Source: Desulfocapsa sp. (GTDB lineage Bacteria; Desulfobacterota; Desulfobulbia; Desulfobulbales; Desulfocapsaceae). From it: a stretch of DNA of 51,728 nt. Numbering within the stretch: the first letter of the stretch is position 1; every line of letters starts with the position of its first letter. Shown here in pieces: positions 19,192 to 28,167 of the stretch. The translations under genes were made by a program, and so were the position numbers. The DNA lies in the NCBI GenBank assembly GCA_016765495.1, contig JAESPV010000035.1, positions 1-51,728 of the forward strand. Reading direction: 5' to 3'. The notes beneath the pieces are model-generated. The model made no database searches, was not told the origin of the DNA, and was given only the letters and a program-made list of their open reading frames with translations.

Positions 19192-20154
19192 ATGAATTAC
19201 ATTGAACTCCTGCCGGATTCTGCCAGATACGACGAAATTATCACCATCCACAAAGAAAAACAGAAATGGATTAATCAGGACAAAAAGGGATTCCTTCGCT
19301 ATCGTACTCCCTGTGAGATACTGCAAAAATTCCCTGCTACAACTGTTGATTGCAGTGGAGATGCGGTTACAATTGGGAAACCCAACGAAGTTTCACACAC
19401 AGAGCAGAAACAAATCGATTCAGCACTGCGGGATTTCATTCCCTGGCGCAAAGGGCCCTTTTCTGTTTTTGGAACTGACATTGATACCGAATGGCAAAGT
19501 CAGCGAAAATGGCAGCGTCTGCTTCCAAAACTGCCCGACCTGAAAGGAAAGGTGGTTGCAGATATCGGATGCAGCAATGGGTATTATATGTTCCGTATGC
19601 TTCCTTATAAGCCTGAACTTGTTATCGGTTTTGAGCCCTCTGTTCAACATTATTACTGTTTTAAGGGACTCAACGGTATGGCTCGCCAGGAAAAACTCCA
19701 CATCGACCTCCTGGGTGTGGAGCATCTACCACTCTTTCCGGAATGTTTTGATGTTCTTTTTCTGATGGGCATCATCTACCATCGGAGCTCTCCGGTGGAT
19801 ACACTCCGAGATGTTTTCGCATCTCTTGCCAGTGGTGGTACACTTGTTCTTGAATCTCAGGCCATTCCCGGCGCCAGCCCAACGGCACTTTTCCCTGAGA
19901 AAACCTATGCAAAAGTTCCCGGAACCTACTTTGTTCCCACGGGAAAATGCCTGCAAAACTGGCTGTCCCGGGCAGGATTCTCAGATATTGAGCTTTTCTG
20001 TCAGCATCCAATGTCCAGCACCGAACAACGACGCACTGACTGGATGCAGTTTGAATCCTACTCCGACTTTCTTGACCCGAAAGATTCTACTAAAACAGTC
20101 GAAGGCTATCCGGCTCCCGACCGGGTTTTTATTATTGCACGAAAAAAAAGATAG
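19192..20154 (+). CDS. cmoB: tRNA U34 carboxymethyltransferase CmoB
   Basis: Transfers the carboxymethyl group of carboxy-SAM to 5-hydroxyuridine at tRNA position 34. 320 residues, close to E. coli CmoB (323). The N-terminal domain (FIPWRKGPFSVFGTDIDTEW) is followed by a methyltransferase core with VVADIGCSNGYYMFRM. The start is the ATG at 19192 (MNYIELLPDSARY), 14 bases after the cmoA stop; an upstream in-frame start inside cmoA is not needed. Confidence 0.96.
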   Translation: MNYIELLPDSARYDEIITIHKEKQKWINQDKKGFLRYRTPCEILQKFPATTVDCSGDAVTIGKPNEVSHTEQKQIDSALRDFIPWRKGPFSVFGTDIDTEWQSQRKWQRLLPKLPDLKGKVVADIGCSNGYYMFRMLPYKPELVIGFEPSVQHYYCFKGLNGMARQEKLHIDLLGVEHLPLFPECFDVLFLMGIIYHRSSPVDTLRDVFASLASGGTLVLESQAIPGASPTALFPEKTYAKVPGTYFVPTGKCLQNWLSRAGFSDIELFCQHPMSSTEQRRTDWMQFESYSDFLDPKDSTKTVEGYPAPDRVFIIARKKR

Positions 20155-20248
20155 AAGAAGCGGGCGGCTTTCCTTGCCTTTGGTCATAAGTGTGGTAAAG
20201 TTGCAACGAACTATCTGACAAATCTCATTAATTTGTAAGGAGCATATA

Positions 20249-20815
20249 ATGGACCAGAGTAAATGTACACTTTACAGTGGTGGTCTCAAAGGTGCAGAAG
20301 AAACCTTTGGCGAAGCCGCTGAACAATATGGTATCAAAGAAATAATTTTCACATTTGAAGGCCATAGGCTGAGCCGCAATAAAAATTCTGTGATCCTGAG
20401 CAAAGAGGAGCTGGAACGTGGTGATATTTCCATGGAACTGGCATCAAGAATGCTCAACCGTACATATTACGAAACAGAAAAAATTCGAAAGGTACTACAA
20501 ACCATCTTTCATATGGTCAACAATGGTCACCAGGTATTTGTCATTGGCTCAATCATGGATGACAACTCCGTCAAAGGTGGCACCGGCTGGGCTGTGGAAC
20601 TGGCAAAACTTTTCAATCGTCCCTTACATGTTTTTGATCAACCTAAAAAACAATGGTTTACCTGGAAAGACAATGGCTGGAAGGAAGACGCACCTCTTAT
20701 TGAATATGACACTTTTGTCGGATCAGGAACCCGCTACCTCAATGATGCTGGCCGGGAAGCCATCGAAAGACTGTTCACCGACTCCAGCGCTGCAGCAAAA
20801 GTGAAAAAAGCATGA
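20249..20815 (+). CDS. SLOG-like Rossmann protein, unknown function
   Basis: 188 residues. CTLYSGGLKGAEETFGEAA and QVFVIGSIMDDNSVKGGTGW look like the glycine-rich nucleotide-binding elements of SLOG/LOG-like folds (YpsA, putative molybdenum carrier, DprA relatives), followed by FNRPLHVFDQPKKQWFTW. The assignment rests on pattern only. It has a good RBS (AAGGAG) and its end overlaps the HIT-protein start (ATGA), so the two are translationally coupled, suggesting joint nucleotide handling. Confidence 0.7.
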   Translation: MDQSKCTLYSGGLKGAEETFGEAAEQYGIKEIIFTFEGHRLSRNKNSVILSKEELERGDISMELASRMLNRTYYETEKIRKVLQTIFHMVNNGHQVFVIGSIMDDNSVKGGTGWAVELAKLFNRPLHVFDQPKKQWFTWKDNGWKEDAPLIEYDTFVGSGTRYLNDAGREAIERLFTDSSAAAKVKKA

Positions 20816-21153
20816 GTACCGATTGTCTTTTCTGCAAAATAGCAGCGGGTGAAATTCCTGCTGAGAAACTTTACGAAGATGATGAGATGCTCGCCTTTCG
20901 TGACATCGCACCTCAGGCTCCTGTCCACTTTCTGGTTATTCCCAAAAAACATATTCAGGGTCCCGCAGGAGTAGGCATGGATGACGAAGCACTCATCGGA
21001 AAAATGATGCGAACCGGATCCAAAGTTGCTAAAGACAATGGAGTTTCAGACTATCGCCTTGTATTTAATAACGGGGCGGGAGCTGGACAAACCGTTTTCC
21101 ATATCCATATGCATGTGTTAGGCGGCAGGTCTTTGAATTGGCCTCCGGGATGA
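20812..21153 (+). CDS. HIT-family (HinT-like) nucleotide phosphoramidase/hydrolase
   Basis: 113 residues. DCLFCKIAAGEIPAEKLYEDD is the standard HinT N-terminus; the catalytic histidine triad is HIHMHVLGG near the C-terminus. HinT enzymes hydrolyse purine nucleoside phosphoramidates and acyl-AMP. Start overlaps the SLOG-like gene by 4 bases. It converges with the ABC-F gene, 13 bases away. Confidence 0.95.
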   Translation: MSTDCLFCKIAAGEIPAEKLYEDDEMLAFRDIAPQAPVHFLVIPKKHIQGPAGVGMDDEALIGKMMRTGSKVAKDNGVSDYRLVFNNGAGAGQTVFHIHMHVLGGRSLNWPPG

Positions 21154-21166
21154 GAAGGCTGGTTCC

Positions 21167-23017
21167 CTAAGGAACGTCCACCCTCTTCTCTTCCAGCTCA
21201 TCCCAACGTTCGTATAGTTTTCCCACGTCCAGCTTAGCCTGCTCCAGATCAGCCCATACTGATTCCAGCAACTGTGAGTCAATTGCTGTTTCCGGAGCAT
21301 CCATCAATGCCTGCAGTCGTTCCTGCTCCTCTTCCCCTTCCATTATTTTTTCTTCTATCTGGTCATATTCACGCTGATCCATATAGGAGAGTTTTCTTGC
21401 TTTTTTCTGTTTGTCCTTCTTGGACACCGAGCTGTCCTGTGACGATTTAGTTGACCCAGACTGCTCTTTGCGGCGTTTTCTCAAATCAGCAAGCCACTGC
21501 TCATAATCCGCATAAAAAGCTACCCCTCCATCCCCATCAAAGCCAATCACCTGATCACAAACAGAATCCAGCAAAAACCGATCATGACTGACCAGGACCA
21601 GCGCACCGGGAAAATCCAGTAAGCTCTCTTCCAGCACATCAAGGGATGGGATATCAAGATCGTTTGTAGGTTCATCAAGCAACAAAATATCTGCGGACTG
21701 ACGCATCAATTCAGCTATCAGGATGCGCGCCTGTTCACCGCCGGAAAGCTGCCCAACCGGAGTCTCAAGCTGATCAGGTCGAAAAAGAAAGCGCTGCGCC
21801 CAAGAGACTACATGGATTGAAGACTCTCGAAAGACAATGGAATCCCCATCGGGTGCCAAGGCTCTGCGTAGGGTTATTTCAGGATTGATGGATTCACGCT
21901 TCTGATCAAAACTCACAATTCTCACATCCGGCGCTGTCTGTATGGTCCCTGTATCCGATTGACACCCATCACCACTTGCGCTTGCAGCAATAATCTGCAT
22001 AAGGGTTGATTTTCCGCAGCCATTTCTTCCCAGCAGCCCCAAACGGGTACCCGGCGAAAGCACAAGATCAAGATCAGAAAATAGAGTTCGGCCTTCATAC
22101 CTTTTACTGATGCCCTTGGCTTCAAGGAGTTTTTTTGTTTTTCTACCGGTGGAATCAAAATCAATCCGAACCTGTTTCACCGATCGGTTTCTGCCTTTTA
22201 CTTCACTTAAATGACTCTGTAATTTGTGCGCCTCATCAATTCGATAACGAGCCTTAGTTGCCCGAGCCTTTGGACCACGGCTGAGCCATTCTGTTTCACG
22301 ACGCATTTTATTGGCCAGTCGCTCTTCCAGATTCTGTTGCTGCGCAAGAAATTCAACCCGTGCCTCCAGAAAAGTAGAATAATTCCCCTGCACCTGTAAG
22401 GATCCATCCGGGTACACGGAAGAAAGCTCAACCATCCGATTAGTACTATTTTCAAGAAACCGACGATCATGGCTGACCAGTAAAAAGGCATCAGGACTTT
22501 TGGGCAGCGAACCGGAAAGCATCCTCTCCAGCCAGAGAACTCCTTCAATATCAAGATGATTTGTAGGCTCATCCATCACCAGGATATCGGGCTCTACGAC
22601 AAAACTCCGGCAAATGGCAAGCCGCTTCCGCCAGCCACCTGAAAGCAACTTCACAGCAATGGATGAATCTGGAAATTCAGCCCTGGATAATAAGGCCTGC
22701 ACTCTGTTGTAACGTTCGATTTCGTCAAGATCTAAAGAGTCCAAAGCTGCTTCAAGATTTTCGGCAACAGTTGCATTCTCCATAAACTGATCAGCCTGAG
22801 CGAGATAGGCTGTTCGCAGAGTTTTTCGACAAAGCACCTGCCCGTCATCGGGATCTACGCGACCACAAATAATTTTTAACAGAGTCGATTTCCCACTGCC
22901 GTTGGGCCCGATAAGCCCGACACGATCACCCTTATTGATCACAAGGTCAATATTTCGAAACAGATTTTGGGAACCAAAAGATTTCCCCAACCCCTGACAA
23001 ACAAGAAGATTAGACAT
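21167..23017 (-). CDS. uup: ABC-F family ATPase, Uup-like
   Basis: 616 residues with two ABC ATPase domains and no membrane segments. Walker A motifs are GPNGSGKST (near residue 40) and GRNGCGKST; signatures are LSGGWRKR and LSGGEQAR; Walker B is LVMDEPTNHLD and LLLDEPTNDLD. A charged linker joins the domains, and the C-terminal ~90 residues form a lysine-rich then coiled-coil tail typical of Uup. ABC-F proteins act on ribosomes or DNA structures, not in transport. Single-gene unit. Confidence 0.93.
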   Translation of the reverse strand: MSNLLVCQGLGKSFGSQNLFRNIDLVINKGDRVGLIGPNGSGKSTLLKIICGRVDPDDGQVLCRKTLRTAYLAQADQFMENATVAENLEAALDSLDLDEIERYNRVQALLSRAEFPDSSIAVKLLSGGWRKRLAICRSFVVEPDILVMDEPTNHLDIEGVLWLERMLSGSLPKSPDAFLLVSHDRRFLENSTNRMVELSSVYPDGSLQVQGNYSTFLEARVEFLAQQQNLEERLANKMRRETEWLSRGPKARATKARYRIDEAHKLQSHLSEVKGRNRSVKQVRIDFDSTGRKTKKLLEAKGISKRYEGRTLFSDLDLVLSPGTRLGLLGRNGCGKSTLMQIIAASASGDGCQSDTGTIQTAPDVRIVSFDQKRESINPEITLRRALAPDGDSIVFRESSIHVVSWAQRFLFRPDQLETPVGQLSGGEQARILIAELMRQSADILLLDEPTNDLDIPSLDVLEESLLDFPGALVLVSHDRFLLDSVCDQVIGFDGDGGVAFYADYEQWLADLRKRRKEQSGSTKSSQDSSVSKKDKQKKARKLSYMDQREYDQIEEKIMEGEEEQERLQALMDAPETAIDSQLLESVWADLEQAKLDVGKLYERWDELEEKRVDVP

Positions 23018-23211
23018 AATAGAGACTCAAATAGTAGATATCTTTAAAAACAGCGTGGGATATAATAGCCCAAGCACCCATTTTTTATTGAATTCAAGGG
23101 AATAAAGGAGTACAGTAATTTTCGGTTAGCTAAAAGCATTAAACACATACTTTCAGGAAACTCCCTCCCCTCTCAACACCTTGCATATACAATAAAAATA
23201 TTCACATCGCA

Positions 23212-24213
23212 ATGAATGACCGTTTACATATAATTATTTCTGGAGACGAGACGAAAACACGACGTCTTCTCTTGTCCAAACGCAAAGCACGGATTTTTTT
23301 ATTTGCAACTATAACACTTTTTATCGTTTTAAGTGTTATCAGTTATAAGACTTTCCTTGTTCCTCACGCCAATAAACCCTTAAACAACCAACTATCTCTG
23401 CTCAACAAACAACTCAAGGAAAGCCTCCTTGCCAAGGAAACCCTTGCTTTGCAGGTACAGGATCTCCAGGATCTGAAAAATAACCAGGAAAAATATTTTC
23501 AGCAGGAAAAAGATGCTCTTCTCAACACTGCCATTGCTGAGCTTGAAGAACGGAGCAACTTGATTGAACGTATCTTAGGTAATATTGGTGTCGAGATTCA
23601 AGAGATTCCCAAAAGTAACAATAAAAACTCCGGCGGCCCTTTTATCGCGCCAAAAGATAGCAGCAGCCACGAACTCCTTTTGCGTTCTGATTACTACATG
23701 GAAACAATATCTTTTCTTCCACTGGGACGCCCCGTACCCACTGATATCACATCCAGATTTGGCCATCGTACCGATCCTTTCAATGGAAAAAAAGCATTCC
23801 ATGCCGGTGTTGACATGGGGGGGCACTACGGTCAGGAAATTGTGGCAACAGCCGATGGCATTGTTACAAAATCCTTTATTAACGGAAACTATGGTCAGTA
23901 TATTGAGATATCCCATGGCAATGGGTACAGCACCAAATTTGCTCATTTGAAGAAACGCCTTGTTAAGCGTGGAGACAAAATCAAACGAGGTCAAACCATT
24001 GGAACTTTAGGCAACAGTGGTCGCTCCACCGGCCCTCACCTCCATTACGAAGTATGTCTCAATAAAAAACCGATTAACCCTGGTAAATTTATGCAGGTTG
24101 ACAAACTGATTCTGCCCCCCACCATAAAGCTTCGTGCGCAAAAGAATCTGAAGATCAAACACAGGCGAGTTGCCGTAAAAAAACATCCCGAACCCGCCAT
24201 TTTCAAGAATTAA
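23212..24213 (+). CDS. Membrane-anchored M23 (LytM-type) endopeptidase
   Basis: 333 residues: short cytoplasmic N-terminus, one membrane segment (IFLFATITLFIVLSVISY), a coiled coil (~60-125) and a C-terminal M23 metallopeptidase domain. Zinc ligands are seen in FHAGVDMGG and HLHYEV, with SGRSTGPHLHYE as the active-site end. Such enzymes cut peptidoglycan cross-links. It sits 7 bases before a bactofilin gene, a conserved pairing (as in helical-shape determinants of other bacteria). Confidence 0.92.
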   Translation: MNDRLHIIISGDETKTRRLLLSKRKARIFLFATITLFIVLSVISYKTFLVPHANKPLNNQLSLLNKQLKESLLAKETLALQVQDLQDLKNNQEKYFQQEKDALLNTAIAELEERSNLIERILGNIGVEIQEIPKSNNKNSGGPFIAPKDSSSHELLLRSDYYMETISFLPLGRPVPTDITSRFGHRTDPFNGKKAFHAGVDMGGHYGQEIVATADGIVTKSFINGNYGQYIEISHGNGYSTKFAHLKKRLVKRGDKIKRGQTIGTLGNSGRSTGPHLHYEVCLNKKPINPGKFMQVDKLILPPTIKLRAQKNLKIKHRRVAVKKHPEPAIFKN

Positions 24214-24220
24214 CATACCT

Positions 24221-24649
24221 ATGTTTAACAAAAAAGACAGTTTTGAACAGGAAAGTGAGAGGGCAGAAAAAGAGGTCATTTCTTCAATCATCGACACCAA
24301 AATGGTTATGAAGGGAGAGCTGTTATTTGAAGGAAAAGCCAGAATTGATGGTACAGTTGAAGGGAACATCAAAGGGGAACACCTTATCCTCAGCGAGGGC
24401 GGAATAATAACAGGTGATGTTCAAGTATCAACTTTTGTCTGCCACGGCACCTTTGAGGGAAACATCAAATCCAGTATGCTCACAGCCCGGAAAACATGTC
24501 AAATCCATGGACGCATCGAAAGTAACAGTCTCAATGTGGAACCCGGTGCAAAATTGGACGGAGAGATAAAAGTGGCAACTCAAGACCTTCATCTGGTAAG
24601 CGATAAAAACAGCAACACAGCGAATAAGAGTCAAGCAGCCAATGGCTGA
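24221..24649 (+). CDS. Bactofilin, polymer-forming cytoskeletal protein
   Basis: 142 residues. The central right-handed beta-helix shows six-residue glycine/valine-spaced turns (GTVEGNIKGEHLILSEGGII, TFEGNIKSSMLTARKTCQIH). Flanking tails are charged and disordered. Bactofilins form membrane-associated filaments that place cell-wall enzymes. Downstream of the M23 peptidase and overlapping the next start by 8 bases, so the operon is tightly coupled. Confidence 0.93.
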   Translation: MFNKKDSFEQESERAEKEVISSIIDTKMVMKGELLFEGKARIDGTVEGNIKGEHLILSEGGIITGDVQVSTFVCHGTFEGNIKSSMLTARKTCQIHGRIESNSLNVEPGAKLDGEIKVATQDLHLVSDKNSNTANKSQAANG

Positions 24650-24905
24650 TAACCAATCCATGCACCCAAGCGACCTGTCAACTCCTGCCAATCGAGTCAC
24701 CTGCCCTGAATGCGGTAACGATGAAGAGTTTTACGAAATTGCAGACAATGCTGTCATCACCACTCTGTACACTCAAAACGATGATGGCAGCTTCACACCT
24801 GAAGAAGATACATCACAGATACTGGGAGATATAAAACTCATCTGTGGACAATGTCAAAAAGACCTTTCACTCTTCCATCAACGATTTTCGGAAATGCTCT
24901 TTTGA
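24642..24905 (+). CDS. Small zinc-ribbon protein
   Basis: 87 residues with two CxxC pairs, CPECGND (about residue 24-30) and CGQCQKD (about 73-79), forming a probable zinc ribbon; the intervening stretch is acidic. No family name can be given. It overlaps bactofilin by 8 bases and the following ATP-grasp gene, so it is probably a functional part of the bactofilin operon. Confidence 0.75.
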   Translation: MADNQSMHPSDLSTPANRVTCPECGNDEEFYEIADNAVITTLYTQNDDGSFTPEEDTSQILGDIKLICGQCQKDLSLFHQRFSEMLF

Positions 24906-25666
24906 CGAACCCTGCCCGCGTCATCACAAAAAACAACGAGCTCTCCGCACTCTTTCATACACTCGTCGCAGGAGATATCATTGCCTGCAGACTTCGCCTT
25001 AAATACGAAGAAGAACATTTACTCCTTGATCTTGTTGAGCGTGGTGTACAGCTGATTCCCTCTGCCACCGCACAACTTGCCAGCCGCTCCAAAACCTTTC
25101 AAGCCCGCTTACTAGGCTCTTACATGATCCCTCAAACGGTGGTCATATACGACATCCATGGCTTGCTCGACACAGTCTCACTCTTTGGCCATCGCGGCGT
25201 GGAAGAAGTTGTGTTGAAGCATGATCGTAAAAATGCAGGGCTCGGTATTCACCTGTATAGACATATCGAGGATGTCTACAATCAGGCAGCTAATAACTCC
25301 ATTCCTTACCCCTTTGTTATTCAGCCTTTTATAGCTGATAGCCGTGACATTCGAGTTATTATTCTTGATGACTACAGTGAGGCCTACGAACGGACAAATC
25401 CTGACAACTTTCGCAACAATCTCCACTGCGGCGGTGACGCTGAGGTGTTCCATCTAAACGCGGAACATCTTGCTCTCTGCAATGCAATCATGAAGCGTGC
25501 ATCATTTCCCTATGCGCATCTGGATCTGATGCTTACTGAAAAAAACGAGGTCTATCTTGCTGAGATAAATTTACGGGGCGGAATTCGTGGAGCTGTCATT
25601 GATTCCGGTAGTTATCAAAAGAAGGTTGAAGCTATTGATAAAAAACTTCTTCTTGAAAAAATGTAG
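24851..25666 (+). CDS. RimK-like ATP-grasp ligase
   Basis: About 254-271 residues with an ATP-grasp fold. VVLKHDRKNAGLGIHLYRH is the ATP-binding strand-loop, FVIQPFIADSRDIRVIILDD matches the RimK E/D-rich strand, and HLDLMLTEKNEVYLAEINLRGGI carries the Mg-binding DxxxxxxxxxxxEIN signature. RimK-type enzymes add amino acids (often glutamate) to peptides, proteins or cofactors. The substrate is unknown. The ATG at 24851 overlaps the zinc-ribbon gene by 55 bases; a TTG at 24902 overlapping its TGA is an alternative start. Confidence 0.82.
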   Translation: MSKRPFTLPSTIFGNALLTNPARVITKNNELSALFHTLVAGDIIACRLRLKYEEEHLLLDLVERGVQLIPSATAQLASRSKTFQARLLGSYMIPQTVVIYDIHGLLDTVSLFGHRGVEEVVLKHDRKNAGLGIHLYRHIEDVYNQAANNSIPYPFVIQPFIADSRDIRVIILDDYSEAYERTNPDNFRNNLHCGGDAEVFHLNAEHLALCNAIMKRASFPYAHLDLMLTEKNEVYLAEINLRGGIRGAVIDSGSYQKKVEAIDKKLLLEKM

Positions 25667-25689
25667 GTACATGCTCTTCTGAATAAGAA

Positions 25690-25845
25690 CATGATGCCCT
25701 GCGGGCAGAAGGGGGGGGGCGGTATACGGCACGAAACTGTTTAACAAAAAAGGCGTTATTTCCAAATTGGAAATAACGCCTTTTTTTGACTTGCTTAAAC
25801 GCTAACACCGGCGTTGAACAGTAAACCGGTGTAAGTACCTTGACC
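25690..25845 (-). repeat. Mosaic intergenic repeat, copy D (modules M1 to M3)
   Basis: Read on the minus strand: AAGGTACTTACACCGGTTTAC, then TGTTCAACGCCGGTGTTAGC (M1, 25845-25801), a terminator hairpin (25787-25746), then GTATACCGCCCC...CTTCTGCCCGCAGGGCATCA (M3, to 25690). M1 matches 4420-4464 and 12230-12270; M3 matches 12978-12999 and 2735-2745. A run of nine G lies at 25712-25720. Confidence 0.5.
25746..25787. terminator. Strong bidirectional terminator hairpin
   Basis: A perfect 16-bp inverted repeat (AAGGCGTTATTTCCAA and its complement) around a single A, flanked by A-run on the left and T-run on the right. It would stop transcription from both the ATP-grasp gene and the opposing dsrC unit. 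Confidence 0.9.
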
Positions 25846-25902
25846 AAATCCTTTTCAAAAAAAACACACGAAAAGAATGTATAAGGTACTGATCAGTTAT
25901 GA

Positions 25903-26223
25903 TTATACACAACCGGTAGGTTTAGGAAGACCAGCCATCTTACAAGCACCTTTACCAGGTCCTGATGGGAACAGCTCGTAGATTCTTTTCAGAGGAAAAC
26001 CTGTGGTTTTAGAAAGAATACGTACCATTGGAGCAATACCGTTTTTCTTGTAGTACTCACGAAGGGCATCAATTACCTTGTGATGCTCGTCGGTAAGCTC
26101 AGAAATACCTTCAACACCTTTTACGTAATCAATCCAATCGTCATTCATATCATCCATACCGTTGAGCAGGAATCCATCTTCATCACAGTTATAGCTGTTA
26201 CCATTGTGTTCTATTGTAGGCAT
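25903..26223 (-). CDS. dsrC: Dissimilatory sulfite reductase sulfur carrier DsrC
   Basis: 106 residues ending GPGKGACKMAGLPKPTGCV, with the two conserved redox cysteines at 94 and 105 in the mobile C-terminal arm. DsrC carries sulfur as a trisulfide from DsrAB to the DsrMKJOP membrane complex. It is a monocistronic gene here, away from dsrAB, as in many sulfate reducers, with RBS GGAGG before the ATG. It is the strongest marker that the host respires or disproportionates sulfur compounds. TusE is a relative but lacks the first of these cysteines. Confidence 0.97.
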   Translation of the reverse strand: MPTIEHNGNSYNCDEDGFLLNGMDDMNDDWIDYVKGVEGISELTDEHHKVIDALREYYKKNGIAPMVRILSKTTGFPLKRIYELFPSGPGKGACKMAGLPKPTGCV

Positions 26224-26629
26224 CTTAATCCTCCGTAAAAATATTGTTTGTGGCTTTCACCGTTTCTGTTTCTAAAGTGATGACAGCCTAATTACTATAG
26301 ACAAGTGCGTTTGTCAAGCGAATGAACAATCATTTTCTTCGGCAAGATCACCCATTATCTGGCTATAAAGCTGTGTTTATTTCTCAAATTACTCAACCTT
26401 CCCAGCAAAATAATTACATTTAACCAAGAAACAATTAGATACACTTTTCCTGCAAAATTTTACAGACTTCCCTGAAATAAAAATGAGGATATAATTTAAA
26501 TGGTTGCACAGCACTTTAAAGCATCGTTTTTTCTTGCATAGCCTTCACGAAAAAGGTAGGTTTTTCCAGATTCCAACGGAACAATCGTTATTCAAATCTT
26601 TTACAAAAAACCCATACAGAGAAATTAAC
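26224..26629. other. Divergent dsrC/ppiD-like spacer
   Basis: AT-rich spacer of 406 bases. The dsrC-proximal part holds a TTGACA-like -35 (minus strand, 26312-26317) overlapping a GACAA...TTGTC inverted repeat (26300-26315). The rest shows no gene; a possible upstream TTG-initiated extension of the ppiD-like gene is not supported by hydrophobicity. Confidence 0.4.
26285..26318 (-). promoter_or_regulatory. Candidate dsrC promoter
   Basis: On the minus strand CTTGACA is followed by AACGCACTTGTCTATAGTAATTAG. The -35 is consensus (TTGACA); the -10 is ambiguous (TAATTA at 17-base spacing). The inverted repeat GACAA/TTGTC overlaps the element. The leader to the dsrC ATG is about 60-65 bases. Confidence 0.4.
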
Positions 26630-28111
26630 ATGCTGCAAATTTTCCGCGACAAGTCGCAATCTCCATTTATTCAAGCCATCGTGCTGGTTATTGTCCTCGT
26701 TTTTGTCTTCTGGGGAGTCGGTGCCAATATGATGGGCACCCGTGACGCTGCCATCGTTGTTAATGATGAAGAAATCAGTTTCCAGGAATATCAACGTGTC
26801 TACGACCAGCTGCTCGCCAGTTATCGCCAGCAATTTGGTGGATCTGTCCCCGAAGAACTCCTGAAAAGTCTCGGCTTATCCGCCCAGGTAAGCAATCAGC
26901 TTATCCAGGAAACTCTTTTACGCCAGGGTGCAGCATCCATGGGCCTCCTTGTTTCTGCACCTGAGGTTCAGAGGGCGATACAGGAAATGGTTCAGTTTCA
27001 GGAAAACGATTCTTTTAATATGGAGAAATACAAGACCCTTCTTGCCTCCAACCGACTCACGCCCAACAAATACGAAGCCTCAAGGCGTGTTGAAATGCTC
27101 TCAGCCAAAGGAGTCCAGGCAATTGGAAATTTTGCCACAACGGTCACAGATGCTGAAATCAGTGACCTGTATCAACAGGCCAAAGAAAAAATCATCCTCA
27201 ATTTTGCTAAAATCAGCCCTGCAAATTTCAAAGATGACGTTGTCATCGAAGAAGAAGCACTGGTGTCATGGTTTGATCAGAATAAAGAAAATTACAAAAC
27301 CGACCCACAGGTTCAACTCAAGTTTCTTTCCTTTCCCTACGGCGGTGATACAGCTCCCAAAGATATGGATGAGAGCAAAGCCCGCACGCTCGTTTTTCAA
27401 AAAGCCAATGATGCTTACGAAGGAATTCTTTCTGCCGGAAGCCTCCAGGAATATGCAAAACTTCATCCAGAGGCTGTTATCCTGGAAACTGAATTCTTCT
27501 CCCGTAAAACACCACCAGAAAATATTGATAAGGCACCTGCTGTTCAAAACAAAGCCTTTTCGCTAAAAGCCGGTGAACTCAGTTCGCTTATCGAATCGCC
27601 ATTTGGATACTCCATTTTATATGCACAAGCTGTGCAGGCACCTGAGATTCCTGCACTCGAGACTGTTCGTGATCAGGTCACAGCAGATTACAAAACGGCT
27701 CAAGCAAAAGTTCTTGCCCGAAAAAAGAGTGAAGAGATGCTTTCAGCGCTGAAAGCGGACGCTGTTTTTACTGATCTTGGTAAAACAAATACTATTGAAA
27801 TCAAACAGGCCACACTCTCAAGAAGTCCCACAGATGAAGAAACGAACGGCTTCCCCTCAAGTCTGCTTATGGATGTTTTCTCCTTGAGCAGCATAAAACC
27901 TCTTCCAGAAGAACCTGCAACTGTTGGAGAGGATTTTTACCTGTATCAGTTTACAGAAAGAATATTGCCAGATCCAGCGGGCATGACAGATGAAGAAAAA
28001 GAGCAATACAGAACGCACATTCTCAGTGCAAAGCAGGAACGGATTCTTATTGCGTGGATACGCCATCAGGAAAAAACAGCAGATATCGTTACCAACAAAA
28101 GCATACAGTAA
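26630..28111 (+). CDS. PpiD-like membrane-anchored peptidyl-prolyl isomerase/chaperone
   Basis: 493 residues: short cytoplasmic N-terminus (MLQIFRDKSQSPFIQ), one membrane anchor (AIVLVIVLVFVFWGVGANM), a SurA_N-like chaperone domain (~residue 36-190), and a parvulin-like region (~260-355, containing FSLKAGELSSLIESPFGYSI). E. coli PpiD is longer (623). It would act on the periplasmic side of the SecYEG translocon. The ATG at 26630 is chosen because the anchor follows the normal PpiD N-terminus. Confidence 0.88.
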   Translation: MLQIFRDKSQSPFIQAIVLVIVLVFVFWGVGANMMGTRDAAIVVNDEEISFQEYQRVYDQLLASYRQQFGGSVPEELLKSLGLSAQVSNQLIQETLLRQGAASMGLLVSAPEVQRAIQEMVQFQENDSFNMEKYKTLLASNRLTPNKYEASRRVEMLSAKGVQAIGNFATTVTDAEISDLYQQAKEKIILNFAKISPANFKDDVVIEEEALVSWFDQNKENYKTDPQVQLKFLSFPYGGDTAPKDMDESKARTLVFQKANDAYEGILSAGSLQEYAKLHPEAVILETEFFSRKTPPENIDKAPAVQNKAFSLKAGELSSLIESPFGYSILYAQAVQAPEIPALETVRDQVTADYKTAQAKVLARKKSEEMLSALKADAVFTDLGKTNTIEIKQATLSRSPTDEETNGFPSSLLMDVFSLSSIKPLPEEPATVGEDFYLYQFTERILPDPAGMTDEEKEQYRTHILSAKQERILIAWIRHQEKTADIVTNKSIQ

Positions 28112-28121
28112 CCCTTGTCAT

Positions 28122-28167
28122 GGAAAGGGAACGAGATAACGTGGACACTTTATTTCGTTCCCCTTCC
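28122..28167. repeat. Inverted repeat, related to the hairpin at 34374-34419
   Basis: GGAAAGGGAACGA (28122-28134) pairs with TCGTTCCCCTTCC (28155-28167), one mismatch. The inner segment (CGAGATAACGTGGACA... to TATTTCG) matches CGAAATAACCTGAACA... at 34384-34409 at about 20 of 26 positions, so the two hairpins may belong to one dispersed family. Confidence 0.45.

Noticed and set aside
20812..21181. Terminator between the HIT and ABC-F genes (GTTCC/GGAAC at 21160-21175)
   Set aside because: The stem is only 5 bp, overlaps the ABC-F stop region and has no T-run.
26504..26629. 42-residue N-terminal extension of the PpiD-like protein
   Set aside because: It starts with TTG, has no RBS and puts 42 residues in front of the normal PpiD N-terminus and anchor.
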